Assembly (NCBI GenBank): GCA_036732725.1
Contig: DAINBV010000004.1
Span: 1-64,000 of the forward strand
Length of the DNA: 64,000 nt
Direction: 5' to 3'
Source of the DNA: CAIPTY01 sp036732725
GTDB taxonomy: Bacteria; Desulfobacterota; Desulfuromonadia; Geobacterales; Pseudopelobacteraceae
Shown: positions 52,627 through 62,516 of the stretch, piece after piece
Layout of the letters: every line of letters begins with the position of its first letter
Position numbering within the stretch: the stretch's first letter is position 1
Notes under the pieces: generated by a model
Told to the model about the DNA's origin: nothing
Databases searched by the model: none
The model's input: only the letters and a program-made list of their open reading frames with translations
Position numbers and translations under genes: made by a program

Positions 52627-52979
52627 GGCATCCTCGCATTAGTTCAGGTTCAGCATATTCATGCGCTCACTCATGGTCAACTGACGATTTCCTGACCGTT
52701 TAGTCAGGATTAAACGGGAATCGGCAGTTGCCAGTCACTTACATTCATGCTGACGTGCTGTTTCTGTAATTCCAGCCTCATTGCGCTACAGCCGATAAAC
52801 TCACCCTGGCGGCTTCAGACAATATCGGCTGTTTACGCTCCATTTCGCCAGGAATTACGACGAAACACCCCTAATGCACTCATTACAGCAACTGACAACT
52901 GCCGGTTCACAAAAAAGACCGGCCATCGCTGACCGGTCTCCTCTGATCTTCCATTTCACTCTGCCCGTACCGGGGGTGC
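52627..52979. other. Intergenic region with a palindrome and the ovoA terminator
   Basis: No gene is seen. CCTGAC-N6-GTCAGG (52691-52708) lies 65-82 bases upstream of the response-regulator start and could be an autoregulatory operator. The rest holds no recognisable feature apart from the terminator near 52911. Confidence 0.45.
52911..52939 (-). terminator. Terminator of ovoA
   Basis: On the minus strand AGACCGG (52933-52939) pairs with CCGGTCT (52916-52922) and is followed by a run of T. Confidence 0.8.
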
Positions 52980-55085
52980 TTAGAGCAACTCCCAGACCGT
53001 CAACTCCGCCACCGTATGCTGAAATTTGCGGCGGGTCTCCCGGATCACGAACGGCACATCACGCGGTTCCCCCAGCAGACGGAAGTGGGGCGCCAGCGCC
53101 TGCCGCAGTCCATCCAGCGACCAGACCGGCTCACCCGCCTCCCGGTACCCTCCCAGCCATTCTTCTGTTTTGGTGTACTCTTCCAACCAGCTGTAGGGTG
53201 AAGTCAGCACCAGCACTCCCCCCGGATTGATCCGTTTATGAATCGTGGTGAGGAAGTTACGCGGCGAGTAGAGGCGATCGATCAGGTTGGCGGCCAGTAC
53301 CAGGTCGTAGCCGGTGAACTTTTCCGGCAGGTTGCAGGCATCGGCCTGAAAAAAGTGAACCCGCTCCCGCACCGCTTCCAACCCCTGCTCCGCCAGGTTG
53401 ATTTCGTGGAATGAGACGATTTCCCCCTCTTCCGGCAAACTATAGCGTAAGGTCCCCTCCTCCTGCATCCGGGCAGCCAGGCGGAAGAAACGGGTGGAAA
53501 AATCGAGCCCGGTAACCTGTTCAAAACCTCCGCGGGCCAGTTCAAATGCTGATCGTCCCAAGGCACACCCCAGGTCGAGCGCATGTCCCTTGCTGCGCCC
53601 CTGCATCTGTTCCAGGCAGATGGCGGCCACGGCACTCGGGAAACGGGGAACGCCAAAATGTTCCGGCCCGTAATGGGCATCACAATACTGGGCAACCAGG
53701 GCATCGCTTTCGTACTGATCATCATGAATCACGATCGGTGCGGCGCTCTCCACATAGCGGAAACCGGCGTGCTGAAAGAAGTGCCGCCGGAAGGCGTAGC
53801 GCGCTTCCCGGGTCGCCTCGTTGCCGGTGGAAATCCAGGAACCACCCTTGATCAGGTTATGGCGCGAATCGAAGGTCGGCACTGAGAAATCGTCGTACCA
53901 GGGGTGGATTTCAAAACCATGAAAGGGATAGATCGGCGTCTCGGTCCACTGCCAGACATTGCCGAGCACGTCGAAAAAGTCGCCACTCTTGAAGCGATCA
54001 ACCGGACAGGAAGAGGCCCACCATTCCAGGTTGATATTACCGGGCGCCCGCTCCCACTGCGGTTGATCCGGGATGGCACACAGATCCCGCAGGCGGTTCC
54101 ACTCGTCCTCGCTCGGCAGACGGATCGGCGCCCCGCTCTGGGCCGACTTCCAATTACAAAACGCCTTGGCTTCCAGATAATTGACCTCCACCGGCCAGTT
54201 CCAGGGAAGCTCGATCTCGCTCGCCATGGTGCGCAGCTTCCAGCCATCGCCACTCTTGATCCAGAACAGCGGATATTCGGCTTGCTTGAATTCGCGCCAG
54301 TTCCACCCCTCCTCGGTCCACCACTGTCGGTCATGGTACCCTCCTGCCTCCACAAAACTCAGGTATTCGCGGTTGGAAGTCAGTTGCTCTGCCGCCTTGA
54401 AACCAGACACCTCGGCGCTGTGGCTACCATACTCATTGTCCCAGCCATAGAGCGGATGATCCTTGCTTTTGCCAAGCGTCACCTTCCCGCCAGCCACGCT
54501 CAGCAGCCGGTTGGCCGGCGGTTCACCCGCCTCGGGGCAGACCGGCCATAGCGGCAGCTGCTGCACCTGATCGATCGGGAGTTGACGGATCAGGACCGAT
54601 GAAGTTTCCAGATGGATCCGCTGGTGTTCGATCCCCATCATGATCCCCCAGAACGGGCTCTCCCAGCCGATCGGGAGCGTCAACGGCAGCGTGCGGATCA
54701 ACTGATCCACCAGCTGGCGGGCCTGGTCACGGTACTCCTTGACCTGTTGACGGGTCGGCCAGTCGTAATGAGCTTCGTTCAGATCATCCCACGACATCTC
54801 GTCCACCCCTACGGCAAACATCGATTCAAATCGGGGATTGATCCGTTTATCAATCGCCTTGGCAACGGTCAGTTTGTTGATGTAGAAGGTGGCGGTATGG
54901 CCGAAGTAGAAGATCAGCGGATGGCGCAGCCGGTCGGGGCGGAGGTAAAAGGTGTCGTCACAGCAAAGCGTGTCGTAGAGTCGTTCGTCGATCTCGAAGG
55001 TGTCATGGAAATATTCCAGAATCTCGGCCCGTTTCTGTTCCGGATCACCTTCGTTAAGGATAGTGGTGTGTGTTCGCAGGTTCAT
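52980..55085 (-). CDS. ovoA: Ovothiol synthase OvoA (5-histidylcysteine sulfoxide synthase with methyltransferase)
   Basis: A 701-aa two-part enzyme for ovothiol A. The N-terminal DinB-like part gives the iron ligands (H63 and the HX3HXE motif H154-H158-E160, in GIEHQRIHLE). A formylglycine-generating-enzyme-like domain follows (LPSEDEWNRL, FDVLGNVWQWTE, LIKGGSWISTGNEATR). The C-terminal third is a SAM methyltransferase (ALDLGCALGRSAFEL). The first two join cysteine to histidine with oxygen; the last methylates the product. A full-length OvoA is notable in an otherwise anaerobe-like gene set. It is transcribed alone. Confidence 0.93.
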   Translation of the reverse strand: MNLRTHTTILNEGDPEQKRAEILEYFHDTFEIDERLYDTLCCDDTFYLRPDRLRHPLIFYFGHTATFYINKLTVAKAIDKRINPRFESMFAVGVDEMSWDDLNEAHYDWPTRQQVKEYRDQARQLVDQLIRTLPLTLPIGWESPFWGIMMGIEHQRIHLETSSVLIRQLPIDQVQQLPLWPVCPEAGEPPANRLLSVAGGKVTLGKSKDHPLYGWDNEYGSHSAEVSGFKAAEQLTSNREYLSFVEAGGYHDRQWWTEEGWNWREFKQAEYPLFWIKSGDGWKLRTMASEIELPWNWPVEVNYLEAKAFCNWKSAQSGAPIRLPSEDEWNRLRDLCAIPDQPQWERAPGNINLEWWASSCPVDRFKSGDFFDVLGNVWQWTETPIYPFHGFEIHPWYDDFSVPTFDSRHNLIKGGSWISTGNEATREARYAFRRHFFQHAGFRYVESAAPIVIHDDQYESDALVAQYCDAHYGPEHFGVPRFPSAVAAICLEQMQGRSKGHALDLGCALGRSAFELARGGFEQVTGLDFSTRFFRLAARMQEEGTLRYSLPEEGEIVSFHEINLAEQGLEAVRERVHFFQADACNLPEKFTGYDLVLAANLIDRLYSPRNFLTTIHKRINPGGVLVLTSPYSWLEEYTKTEEWLGGYREAGEPVWSLDGLRQALAPHFRLLGEPRDVPFVIRETRRKFQHTVAELTVWELL

Positions 55086-55173
55086 GGGGCGCCTCCTGTT
55101 CTTATCAATATATCAAATAGTTATATACAATCACCGCCAGCGGAAACGTTTAGAGCAAAAGCCTGCATAAGGA

Positions 55174-55202
55174 AAGTTCCTCTCCTTGAGGGAGAGGAAC
55201 TT
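55174..55202 (-). terminator. Terminator-like hairpin after the hybrid kinase
   Basis: AAGTTCCTCTCC (55174) pairs perfectly with GGAGAGGAACTT (55191) over a 5-base loop, 20 bases after the kinase stop. The T-run is weak. Confidence 0.65.
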
Positions 55203-55221
55203 GAGCAACGGAAAATTATTG

Positions 55222-57303
55222 TTACTCAGCTTTCAGCATCTGGTCGATCTTTCTGACCAGATCCACCGGAAAAATCGGCTTCATCAGCAGCTCCTGCTGC
55301 TCATCCACCAACCCCTTGCTATGAATGAAGTCGGCGGTATAACCGGTCAGGAACAGTACCTTGATCCCCGGTTTCAACTGGTGAATCTCCTCGTACGCCT
55401 CAGTGCCGCTCTTCCTGGGCATGATCACATCAAACACCAGTAGCTGGATCTCCTGGCCATATTCCATGAACTTGGCAACCGCATCGCTGCCATCTTCCGC
55501 CTCGATCACGGTATAGCCAAAATCCCTCAGAGTGGAGGCGAGCAGATTGCGAATACTCTTTTCGTCCTCGGCCAGCAGGATCGTCTGGGTGCCACCCTCG
55601 GGATAGGGAAGGGTCGCCTTCGGCACGGCAACCTCTCCCGAGGCGAGCAGCGGGAGGAAGATTCTGAAGGTGGTTCCCTCCCCTACCTCGCTGTAGACAT
55701 TGATGTAACCGTTGTGCTGTTTGACAATCCCGTACACGATGGCCAGTCCCAGTCCGGTCCCTTTGCCGGTCTCTTTGGTGGTGAAAAACGGATCAAATAT
55801 TTTGGAACAGGTCTCCTTGTCCATACCGCAGCCGGAGTCGGTGACCGAGATCAGTACAAAACTGCCGACCCTACCGTAACCGTGACTCTTGACGAAATGG
55901 CTGTCCAGCTCTACCGATTCGGTCTGGATGCTCAAACGTCCGCCACTCCCGATGGCATCCCGGGCATTGGTGGCGAGATTCATCAGGATCTGTTCGATCT
56001 GGACGCTGTCGGCATTGATGATCAGATCCTCTTCCTTGAAACTGGTCTCCAGCTCGATATCCTCGCCGATCACCCGCCGCAGAAATTTTTCTACCCCCCG
56101 GACAATATTGTTCAGATTTTCCGGTTTGGGATTGGTGGCCTGTTTACGGCTGAAGGCCAATAGACTGCGGGTAAGATGCGCCGCCCGCTCTGCCGCTTCC
56201 AGGACATGATCAACATGGCTGCGTAACGGATCGCTATCCTTGATTTTCATCTGCAGCAGGTTGCCAAACCCCATGATCACGGTAAGTATATTATTGAAAT
56301 CGTGGGCGATCCCGCCGGCCAGATGGCCGATTGCCTCCATTTTCTGGGATTGAACCAGTTGCCCCTGCAGAGCCTCTTTTTCCTTTTCCAGTGTTCTCCG
56401 TTCGGTGATGTCCTGAAAGACAATGACCGCTCCCACAATGGCATCATACTCGCACAACGGGGTACAGACATACTCCACCGGAAAGTCCGATCCGTCCTTC
56501 CGTTGGAAGAGATCGTCGACAATCGCGTGATGGCTTCCTTCCCGCAGGGTGAGTGTAATCGGACATTGATCAAGCTCAATCTCACCACCGTCACGCTGGC
56601 GGTGATGCAACATGCTGTGCAATGGACTCCCGAGTAACTCGTCGGCAGTATAGCCAAGCATCTTGGCTGCAGCCGGATTGACAAAGGTGGCGTTGCCGTC
56701 CCGATCCAGCCCGCAGATCCCTTCTCCAACCGAATCAAGGATCAGGGTGTTGCGGTAACTCAGATCATGCAGGGCAGTTTCGGCGGTCCGGCGCTCCTTG
56801 ATGATGCTTTGGGTATACGCCTCGTTGCTGCGGCAGAGCTGGATTGCCTTGGCAAAATTGCCGAGAACCGGCTGGAAGATTCTGGTCAGCGGAAGGTCGC
56901 CGGTTGGCAGACGGGGCGAAAGAAGCAGAATGACGCCACACTCTCCGATTGGCAGTCTCAGAAAGGCACGATAGTAATTCCTGCGACAGGGGAGCAGCTC
57001 CAGCAGTTCCAGATTTTCGGAGAGTTCCGCTCCGCCCCGCAACAGTGCGGCGTCAACCCTGATCAACGATCCATTACACAAGGAAAGTTCGTAATCGCCT
57101 ATCGACGCTTCGACACGAATCTCGTCCCCTTGCTGGCTGGAGCTCAGTTCCCCCTCGGGGTAGAGCAATACCATCCCGCACGGAAAGGAGGTGTGAAACA
57201 ACAGGCGCTGCAGGGTCTTGGTCACCAGCGGCTGGACCCTGGTTTCGCCGCCAATTACAATGGCCATCTCATAGAGGATGGCCATGATCTGTTCACGGTT
57301 CAT
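55222..57303 (-). CDS. Hybrid PAS sensor kinase with receiver domain
   Basis: A 693-aa cytoplasmic kinase. The N-terminal region (about 1-170) is GAF-like, followed by one PAS domain (about 190-310, GICGLDRDGNATFVNPAAA). The His box is LAGGIAHDFNNIL. ATPase boxes (NLATNARDAI, DSGCGMD, GTGLGLAIVYG) and a C-terminal receiver (LLAEDE, LLVFDVIMPRKSG, LLMKP) complete it. The ATG overlaps the FIST gene stop (ATGA), so the FIST protein is its probable sensory partner. Confidence 0.92.
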   Translation of the reverse strand: MNREQIMAILYEMAIVIGGETRVQPLVTKTLQRLLFHTSFPCGMVLLYPEGELSSSQQGDEIRVEASIGDYELSLCNGSLIRVDAALLRGGAELSENLELLELLPCRRNYYRAFLRLPIGECGVILLLSPRLPTGDLPLTRIFQPVLGNFAKAIQLCRSNEAYTQSIIKERRTAETALHDLSYRNTLILDSVGEGICGLDRDGNATFVNPAAAKMLGYTADELLGSPLHSMLHHRQRDGGEIELDQCPITLTLREGSHHAIVDDLFQRKDGSDFPVEYVCTPLCEYDAIVGAVIVFQDITERRTLEKEKEALQGQLVQSQKMEAIGHLAGGIAHDFNNILTVIMGFGNLLQMKIKDSDPLRSHVDHVLEAAERAAHLTRSLLAFSRKQATNPKPENLNNIVRGVEKFLRRVIGEDIELETSFKEEDLIINADSVQIEQILMNLATNARDAIGSGGRLSIQTESVELDSHFVKSHGYGRVGSFVLISVTDSGCGMDKETCSKIFDPFFTTKETGKGTGLGLAIVYGIVKQHNGYINVYSEVGEGTTFRIFLPLLASGEVAVPKATLPYPEGGTQTILLAEDEKSIRNLLASTLRDFGYTVIEAEDGSDAVAKFMEYGQEIQLLVFDVIMPRKSGTEAYEEIHQLKPGIKVLFLTGYTADFIHSKGLVDEQQELLMKPIFPVDLVRKIDQMLKAE

Positions 57304-58457
57304 GGAGTTCCCCAGGTACAACAGACCAGCGCACCATTATGAAATGCAGGGTATCCCCACTGGGTTGAATGCCCGATCTCTCCCAGCGAAAGTGCGCCGA
57401 CCATCTGGCCGGCACCGGTAACACGCTGCACTGCCATCAACTCACCCCCGGCCCGCTCTCCCAGATGGATCCGACGGCCGGCGCAGTAAAAGGTGAGCAG
57501 ATCTCTCCCTGATATCGATCCGTACAGCTCTTGCAAATCCTGGGCAAGCGTGTTCACCGTCTGGAGCGAATCAACCTCCGGCGCGCGCAGGAGCGTCAGC
57601 ACGGCGTTGGCTGGCACCTCACCGACGCAGAACACAGAACCATCCTCCTCAAGAGCAACCGGCATGCGCACGATAATTTCGCCATTGGCCCGCATGATAC
57701 CGAAGGGAAAATGGACCGCTAATTGGTAAAAATTATTCCGATCAATTTTAATATTGAACTCGGCCTCCACCACCTCCTGATACACCTCGAAGGCTGGACG
57801 CCAGTCAATGGAGATAATCCGGTTCCCTTCCGTTGAGGTGGCCGAGATCATACGCTCCGGCGCTTGATAGCAATGTTCGGTTACCGCGCCGGGATGGTCC
57901 GGCAGCAACATTACCAGCACCCCGTTCTGCGCCTGGCGTCGGTTGTCGAACAGACACGGCATCGGTTTGAAGGTTTCGCTCCCCGCATTGGCTCCCATGT
58001 AGCGAACACGATCGGCCAGCGTCAGATACACCTCGTCCAGAATAGTGGCAATATTGGCAACCATGGCGTCGAAAATCATGAACAGGGTGGCGCCATGCTG
58101 TTGATCAAGCTGCTTAGCCAGGTCATCGCTCATACGCCGGATCATGGTGTGGTCTTCAGGGATGGTGGTGGTCAGGGAGTCGTAGATGGCGGTAAATGGC
58201 ATGACATCGAAGCGGAGTAACAGGCAGCCATTGGCACATAAACCGGCATCGTGGATCAGAGCGGGAAATACTGCGCCACAGAGTCCGATCCCCTTGCGTT
58301 GACAGAGATCCTGAAGCAACGGAACCAGATTTTCCCGATCCGCCTCGGCCACCAGCGCCAGGATTCCCATGCCAGGGTACGTGCTCTGCCAGGTATCAAG
58401 CAGTAACTCAATCTTGCCGGTCGCTGCGTTCTCGAAATAACCTACGGCGCTTGTCAT
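57300..58457 (-). CDS. FIST-domain sensory protein
   Basis: A 385-aa protein with the FIST N and FIST C domains, a sensory module thought to bind small ligands such as amino acids. Features include RVRYMGANAGSETF, and the C-terminal VGALSLGEIGHSTQWGYPAFHNGALV typical of FIST_C. The ATG at 58457 has GCGAGG upstream; a Met at 58475 is an alternative. It is translationally coupled to the hybrid kinase. Confidence 0.85.
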   Translation of the reverse strand: MTSAVGYFENAATGKIELLLDTWQSTYPGMGILALVAEADRENLVPLLQDLCQRKGIGLCGAVFPALIHDAGLCANGCLLLRFDVMPFTAIYDSLTTTIPEDHTMIRRMSDDLAKQLDQQHGATLFMIFDAMVANIATILDEVYLTLADRVRYMGANAGSETFKPMPCLFDNRRQAQNGVLVMLLPDHPGAVTEHCYQAPERMISATSTEGNRIISIDWRPAFEVYQEVVEAEFNIKIDRNNFYQLAVHFPFGIMRANGEIIVRMPVALEEDGSVFCVGEVPANAVLTLLRAPEVDSLQTVNTLAQDLQELYGSISGRDLLTFYCAGRRIHLGERAGGELMAVQRVTGAGQMVGALSLGEIGHSTQWGYPAFHNGALVCCTWGTP

Positions 58458-58710
58458 GACTGTCACCTCGCTCATCAGAACTGTACCAAGTTTACCACAC
58501 CCATTTTTCTGCGCCAACTATACCACATCACAACCATATTACCAGCACCCCCTGTGTTAAACTATACAATCCGGCATATGAGCAGACTTGCCTGGATCGG
58601 TGCAATTAGGTATAGTTCTCAGTGGCTTGCAAATAGGATAGTTTCTCCGCCAGCCACGTGATTACTCCATGTTCCCAATCCAACGGCAACCGCCGACTAG
58701 CGAGGCTCCC

Positions 58711-59310
58711 ATGTACCCTGAATCCGATGATATGAGCGAATACCTGGCGTGCGACACTGTTATTGATTGGCAGACTCCGGAAGTCCTCCGGAAAGCACAG
58801 GAGCTGACATGTTCCCTCACCGACGAGGTGGATAAGGCCCGCTGTCTCTATGAATGGGTACGGGATTCCATTTCCCATAGCAATGATGCCGGTCTGGAAA
58901 TAGTAACCTGTAGCGCCAGCGAGGTGTTGCGGCATGGCACCGGCATCTGTTTTGCCAAGAGCCATCTGCTGGCTGCCTTGCTGCGGGCGGTTGCTATCCC
59001 GGCCGGTTTCTGCTACCAGGTCTTGCGTATCGATCCACCCCATGATAATGAGCCGGTTCTGCACGGTTTCAACGCCATTTATCTTACCACCCTCGGGAAA
59101 TGGATCCGGGTTGATGCACGGGGCAACCGGGCCGGAATCAATGCCCAATTCAGTGTCAAGAAGGAACACCTCGCCTTTGCCATGGATCCATTGGCAGATG
59201 AATTCATCTATGAAACGATCTTTGCAGCGCCGGTCAGTAGTGTCGTGCAACGCCTGAAAATGTATTCCACCAGAACGGAGCTGTGGCACGATTTACCGCA
59301 ATCGCTGTAG
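58711..59310 (+). CDS. Transglutaminase-like cysteine protease-fold protein
   Basis: A 199-aa protein of the transglutaminase-like superfamily. The Cys is in GTGICFAKSHLLAALLRA, the His in LHGFNAIY and the Asp in WIRVDARGN, in the usual order and spacing for a catalytic triad. There is no signal peptide. It is divergent from the FIST gene. Function and substrate unknown; such proteins are often amidases or proteases. ATG at 58711 has GCGAGG upstream; an upstream ATG at 58669 is possible. Confidence 0.82.
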   Translation: MYPESDDMSEYLACDTVIDWQTPEVLRKAQELTCSLTDEVDKARCLYEWVRDSISHSNDAGLEIVTCSASEVLRHGTGICFAKSHLLAALLRAVAIPAGFCYQVLRIDPPHDNEPVLHGFNAIYLTTLGKWIRVDARGNRAGINAQFSVKKEHLAFAMDPLADEFIYETIFAAPVSSVVQRLKMYSTRTELWHDLPQSL

Positions 59311-59340
59311 CCTGATTGACTGGCTCTTCACCTGCTCATA

Positions 59341-59381
59341 AACAAACAGACCGGCCAATACGTGGCCGGTCTGTTTGTTTA
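59341..59381. terminator. Bidirectional terminator between transglutaminase and murC
   Basis: An 18-bp perfect stem joins 59341-59358 and 59364-59381 over a 5-base loop, with A-rich and T-rich ends. It serves both convergent genes. Confidence 0.92.
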
Positions 59382-59400
59382 CGTTACCTCTGATCCTGAT

Positions 59401-60771
59401 TCAGGAAAGGAGCTTTACCAATGCTTCCCCCTGTTGCCAGATATTTCCCGCCCCCAGGGTGATGACGATATCACCTTCCCGCACGATCCCAGCCAGATGT
59501 TCGGGGATCAGCTCCCGGTTACCGATCAGGGTCACATCCTTTTGCCCATGCCGGCGTATTTCATCGACCAGATGGGCGGCAGTTGCTCCCTCGATCGGTT
59601 GTTCACCGGCAGCATACACATCGGTCAAAACCAGCACGTCCGCATCATAAAAGGCGGTGACAAAATCGTTGAACAGTTCGTGGGTCCGGGTAAAACGATG
59701 GGGCTGAAAGGCAGCAATGATACGCCGCTCCGGCCAACCGTGCCGGGCTGCGGCCAGCGTCGCCTTGATCTCTGCCGGATGATGCCCGTAATCATCCACC
59801 ACCATGACACCCTTTGGCTCCCCTTTGACCGTAAAGCGACGCCCTACGCCACTGAAGCGGGCAAATCCTTCCTGGATGGCGGCAAACGGCACATCCAGCT
59901 CCATGGCAATGGCAATGCACGCCATGGCATTGAGTACATTGTGCGGTCCAGGCATGGGAAACGAGATTTCACCCAGGCGATATCCCTTGTAATGGGCAAT
60001 GAAGGTGGTTTGAAAGCCGTCGTGGGTGACATGGGTCGCACGAACATCTGCCTGGGATGAGAGGCCATAGGTCATGTAGCGTTTCTTGACCCGCGGCAGG
60101 ATGGCGCGAATGTTGGGGTCATCAAGACAGAGTACGGCCAAGCCGTAAAAGGGGACCTTGTTGATAAATTCCACGAAGGTGTCTTTGATCTCTTCGATGC
60201 CGGAATAGTGATCGAGATGATCGGCATCGATGTTAGTAACAATGGCGATGGTGGGAGAGAGCACCAGAAACGATCCATCGGATTCGTCCGCCTCGGCCAC
60301 CAGAAATTTTCCCTGTCCCAGGCGCGCATTGGTGCCGATGGCATTCAGCTTGCCGCCAATCACGATGGTCGGGTCGATGCCAGCATGTCCCAGTATGGAA
60401 GCTGCCATGGATGTGGTGGTGGTTTTTCCATGGGTTCCGGCGATGGCAATACCATATTTCATGCGCATCAGTTCTGCCAGCATTTCAGCCCGCGGGATCA
60501 CCGGAATGTGCAGACGACGCGCCTCGACCACTTCCGGGTTGTCATCATGCACTGCGGAAGAAATGACCACCACATCCACATTTTTAAGGTTTTCCGCATT
60601 GTGTCCGATGCCGATTTCCGCCCCCAGCGAGACCAGCCGTTCCGTTGTGTCGGATGCGCGTAAATCCGAGCCTGAAACCTTGTAGTTCAAGTTGAGTAAG
60701 ACTTCGGCAATACCGCTCATGCCAATGCCGCCAATGCCAACAAAGTGAATTTTCTCGATTTTTCCGTACAT
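59401..60771 (-). CDS. murC: UDP-N-acetylmuramate--L-alanine ligase
   Basis: A 456-aa Mur ligase that adds L-Ala to UDP-MurNAc in the cytoplasm. The N-terminal motif HFVGIGGIGMSGIAEVL is diagnostic for MurC rather than Mpl. The ATP site is AGTHGKTTTT, and DESDGSF and HPAEIKATLAAARHGWP follow. It stands alone here instead of in the dcw cell-wall cluster, next to the origin. A second murC elsewhere cannot be excluded. Confidence 0.95.
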   Translation of the reverse strand: MYGKIEKIHFVGIGGIGMSGIAEVLLNLNYKVSGSDLRASDTTERLVSLGAEIGIGHNAENLKNVDVVVISSAVHDDNPEVVEARRLHIPVIPRAEMLAELMRMKYGIAIAGTHGKTTTTSMAASILGHAGIDPTIVIGGKLNAIGTNARLGQGKFLVAEADESDGSFLVLSPTIAIVTNIDADHLDHYSGIEEIKDTFVEFINKVPFYGLAVLCLDDPNIRAILPRVKKRYMTYGLSSQADVRATHVTHDGFQTTFIAHYKGYRLGEISFPMPGPHNVLNAMACIAIAMELDVPFAAIQEGFARFSGVGRRFTVKGEPKGVMVVDDYGHHPAEIKATLAAARHGWPERRIIAAFQPHRFTRTHELFNDFVTAFYDADVLVLTDVYAAGEQPIEGATAAHLVDEIRRHGQKDVTLIGNRELIPEHLAGIVREGDIVITLGAGNIWQQGEALVKLLS

Positions 60772-60828
60772 GATCTATCCTTTTACTGCCGAAATGGTAT
60801 GGTGTGAAAACGTTGTGCCCTACTGAAC

Positions 60829-60865
60829 AAAAAACGTCCATACATTTTTTGTATGGACGTTTTTT
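60829..60865 (-). terminator. Terminator of the rpmH-yidC operon
   Basis: A 16-bp perfect stem (AAAAAACGTCCATACA at 60829 with its complement at 60850) over five T, ending in a long T-run on the minus strand. It separates yidC from murC. Confidence 0.92.
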
Positions 60866-60889
60866 ATCATATTTCATTCAAGCAACCGC

Positions 60890-62482
60890 TCAGTTGACGG
60901 TTTTATTGATATAGGTCTGCTGGGCTATGGTGAGAATGTTGTTGACCAGCCAGTACAATACCAGACCGGAGGGAAAACTTAGAAACATGAAGGTAAACAC
61001 CACCGGCAGCGCCAGCATCATCTTCTGCTGCATCGGATCCATCTGCGAAGGGGTCATCTTCTGCTGGATAAACATGGTAATCCCCATCACAACCGGTGTG
61101 ATGTAGTAGGGGTCTTTGTCGGACAGATCGGTCACCCACAGGAAGAATGGCTCGTGACGTAGCTCGATGGAGAACATCAACGCCTTGTAGAGCGAGAAGA
61201 AGACCGGAATCTGCACGACCATCGGCAGGCAGCCGCCGAGCGGATTAACCTTGTGGTCACGATACAGCTCCATGACCGCTTTATTCATGCCATCACGATC
61301 ATTTTTAAATTTCTCACGCAGCTTGTTCATCTCCGGTTGTATTTTCTGCATCCCCTTCATTGATTTGAAACTTTTGTGAGTCAGGGGGAAGAAAAAAGCT
61401 TTCAGGATAACGGTGATGATGATAATGGCCACGCCGTAGTTCCCCACGACACCATAAAAGAATTTGAGCGAGTAGAGCATCGGCTTGGCCAGGACCGTAA
61501 ACCAGCCGAGATCAAGTGATTGAACCAGTGAATTTCCCTGCGCCTTGAGAATATCGATATCTTTCGGTCCGACAAACAGCCGGTGGGATACGGTGGCTGA
61601 GGCACCAGGATTAACGGTGATCTGGGGGGCTGACACAATTTCTTCCATGAAACCGGCGCCGTTTTTCTTCAGCTCTACAGTGGCAATACTCCCGTTGTCA
61701 GCAAGTATGGCAGACAGGAAGTATTTGTCGGCAAAACCTGCCCACTGGACATTTTTGTCATATTTTTTCGATGCCGTGGCAATGTCCTTGATCTTGTTGC
61801 TGGCCAGACTGGCATCGGCAAACAAGTAAGCCCCGGCAGTATCAAAACGATTGTCTTTTACTTTCGGAGCTGCAGGATAGGTCATGACATGCTGGATCGT
61901 TCCCACCAGCGGGGTGGCAAGATTGTTAAACACTTGGGTATCAAGCTTGATTCCATAACTGGAATCTTTGAATGAATAGGTTTTACGTACGGTAAACCCC
62001 TGGTTTGATACATAGTTGAATACCAGTTGACGCGCTTGCTCACCTTTGTTGGCGAGCTGTGTTGCATCAGCAGTATAAATGATCGAATCAGGAAGGTTGA
62101 AACCGGTTGCCCGGGTGCTGAAAGAATTGAGTGCCGGATCAGATGTGGTGCCCAGTACCACCTGGGGGGCCTGGGGAGTGTTCTGCTCACGATATTTTTT
62201 GAGTGTAATTTGCTTTAGGGCGCCGCCGCGATTGGTAAAAACTGCCGTATACAGATTGGTATCCACAATTACATCTTTAGCTGTTGTGTCGGGTGCAATC
62301 TGTTGCGCAACGGTTACCGGTTGTTGTGCCGGCGCTGTGACTGGCTGGCTGGCAGCAGTTGTCCCTGCTTTTTCGACAACTGCTGGCGGCGTACCTGTTT
62401 TCTTCTGCGGTCCCATGACGAATGAAAAAGCAAAAAAGACCGCAACTGAAAGAATGACCGCTAATAATGCTCGTTTTTCCAT
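60890..62482 (-). CDS. yidC: Membrane protein insertase YidC
   Basis: A 530-aa insertase of the inner membrane. The N-terminal anchor (VILSVAVFFAFSFVMG) is followed by a Thr/Ala/Pro-rich linker, a large periplasmic beta-domain (about residues 75-330), and the conserved five-helix core with MKGMQKIQPEMNKLREKF, the positively charged hydrophilic groove, GGCLPMVVQIPVFFSLYKAL and PSGLVLYWLVNN. It inserts membrane proteins alone or with Sec. Standard rpmH-rnpA-yidD-yidC order. Confidence 0.97.
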   Translation of the reverse strand: MEKRALLAVILSVAVFFAFSFVMGPQKKTGTPPAVVEKAGTTAASQPVTAPAQQPVTVAQQIAPDTTAKDVIVDTNLYTAVFTNRGGALKQITLKKYREQNTPQAPQVVLGTTSDPALNSFSTRATGFNLPDSIIYTADATQLANKGEQARQLVFNYVSNQGFTVRKTYSFKDSSYGIKLDTQVFNNLATPLVGTIQHVMTYPAAPKVKDNRFDTAGAYLFADASLASNKIKDIATASKKYDKNVQWAGFADKYFLSAILADNGSIATVELKKNGAGFMEEIVSAPQITVNPGASATVSHRLFVGPKDIDILKAQGNSLVQSLDLGWFTVLAKPMLYSLKFFYGVVGNYGVAIIIITVILKAFFFPLTHKSFKSMKGMQKIQPEMNKLREKFKNDRDGMNKAVMELYRDHKVNPLGGCLPMVVQIPVFFSLYKALMFSIELRHEPFFLWVTDLSDKDPYYITPVVMGITMFIQQKMTPSQMDPMQQKMMLALPVVFTFMFLSFPSGLVLYWLVNNILTIAQQTYINKTVN

Positions 62483-62516
62483 AGAAACTCCGCTATCTAC
62501 CTATATTCTATTGTTT

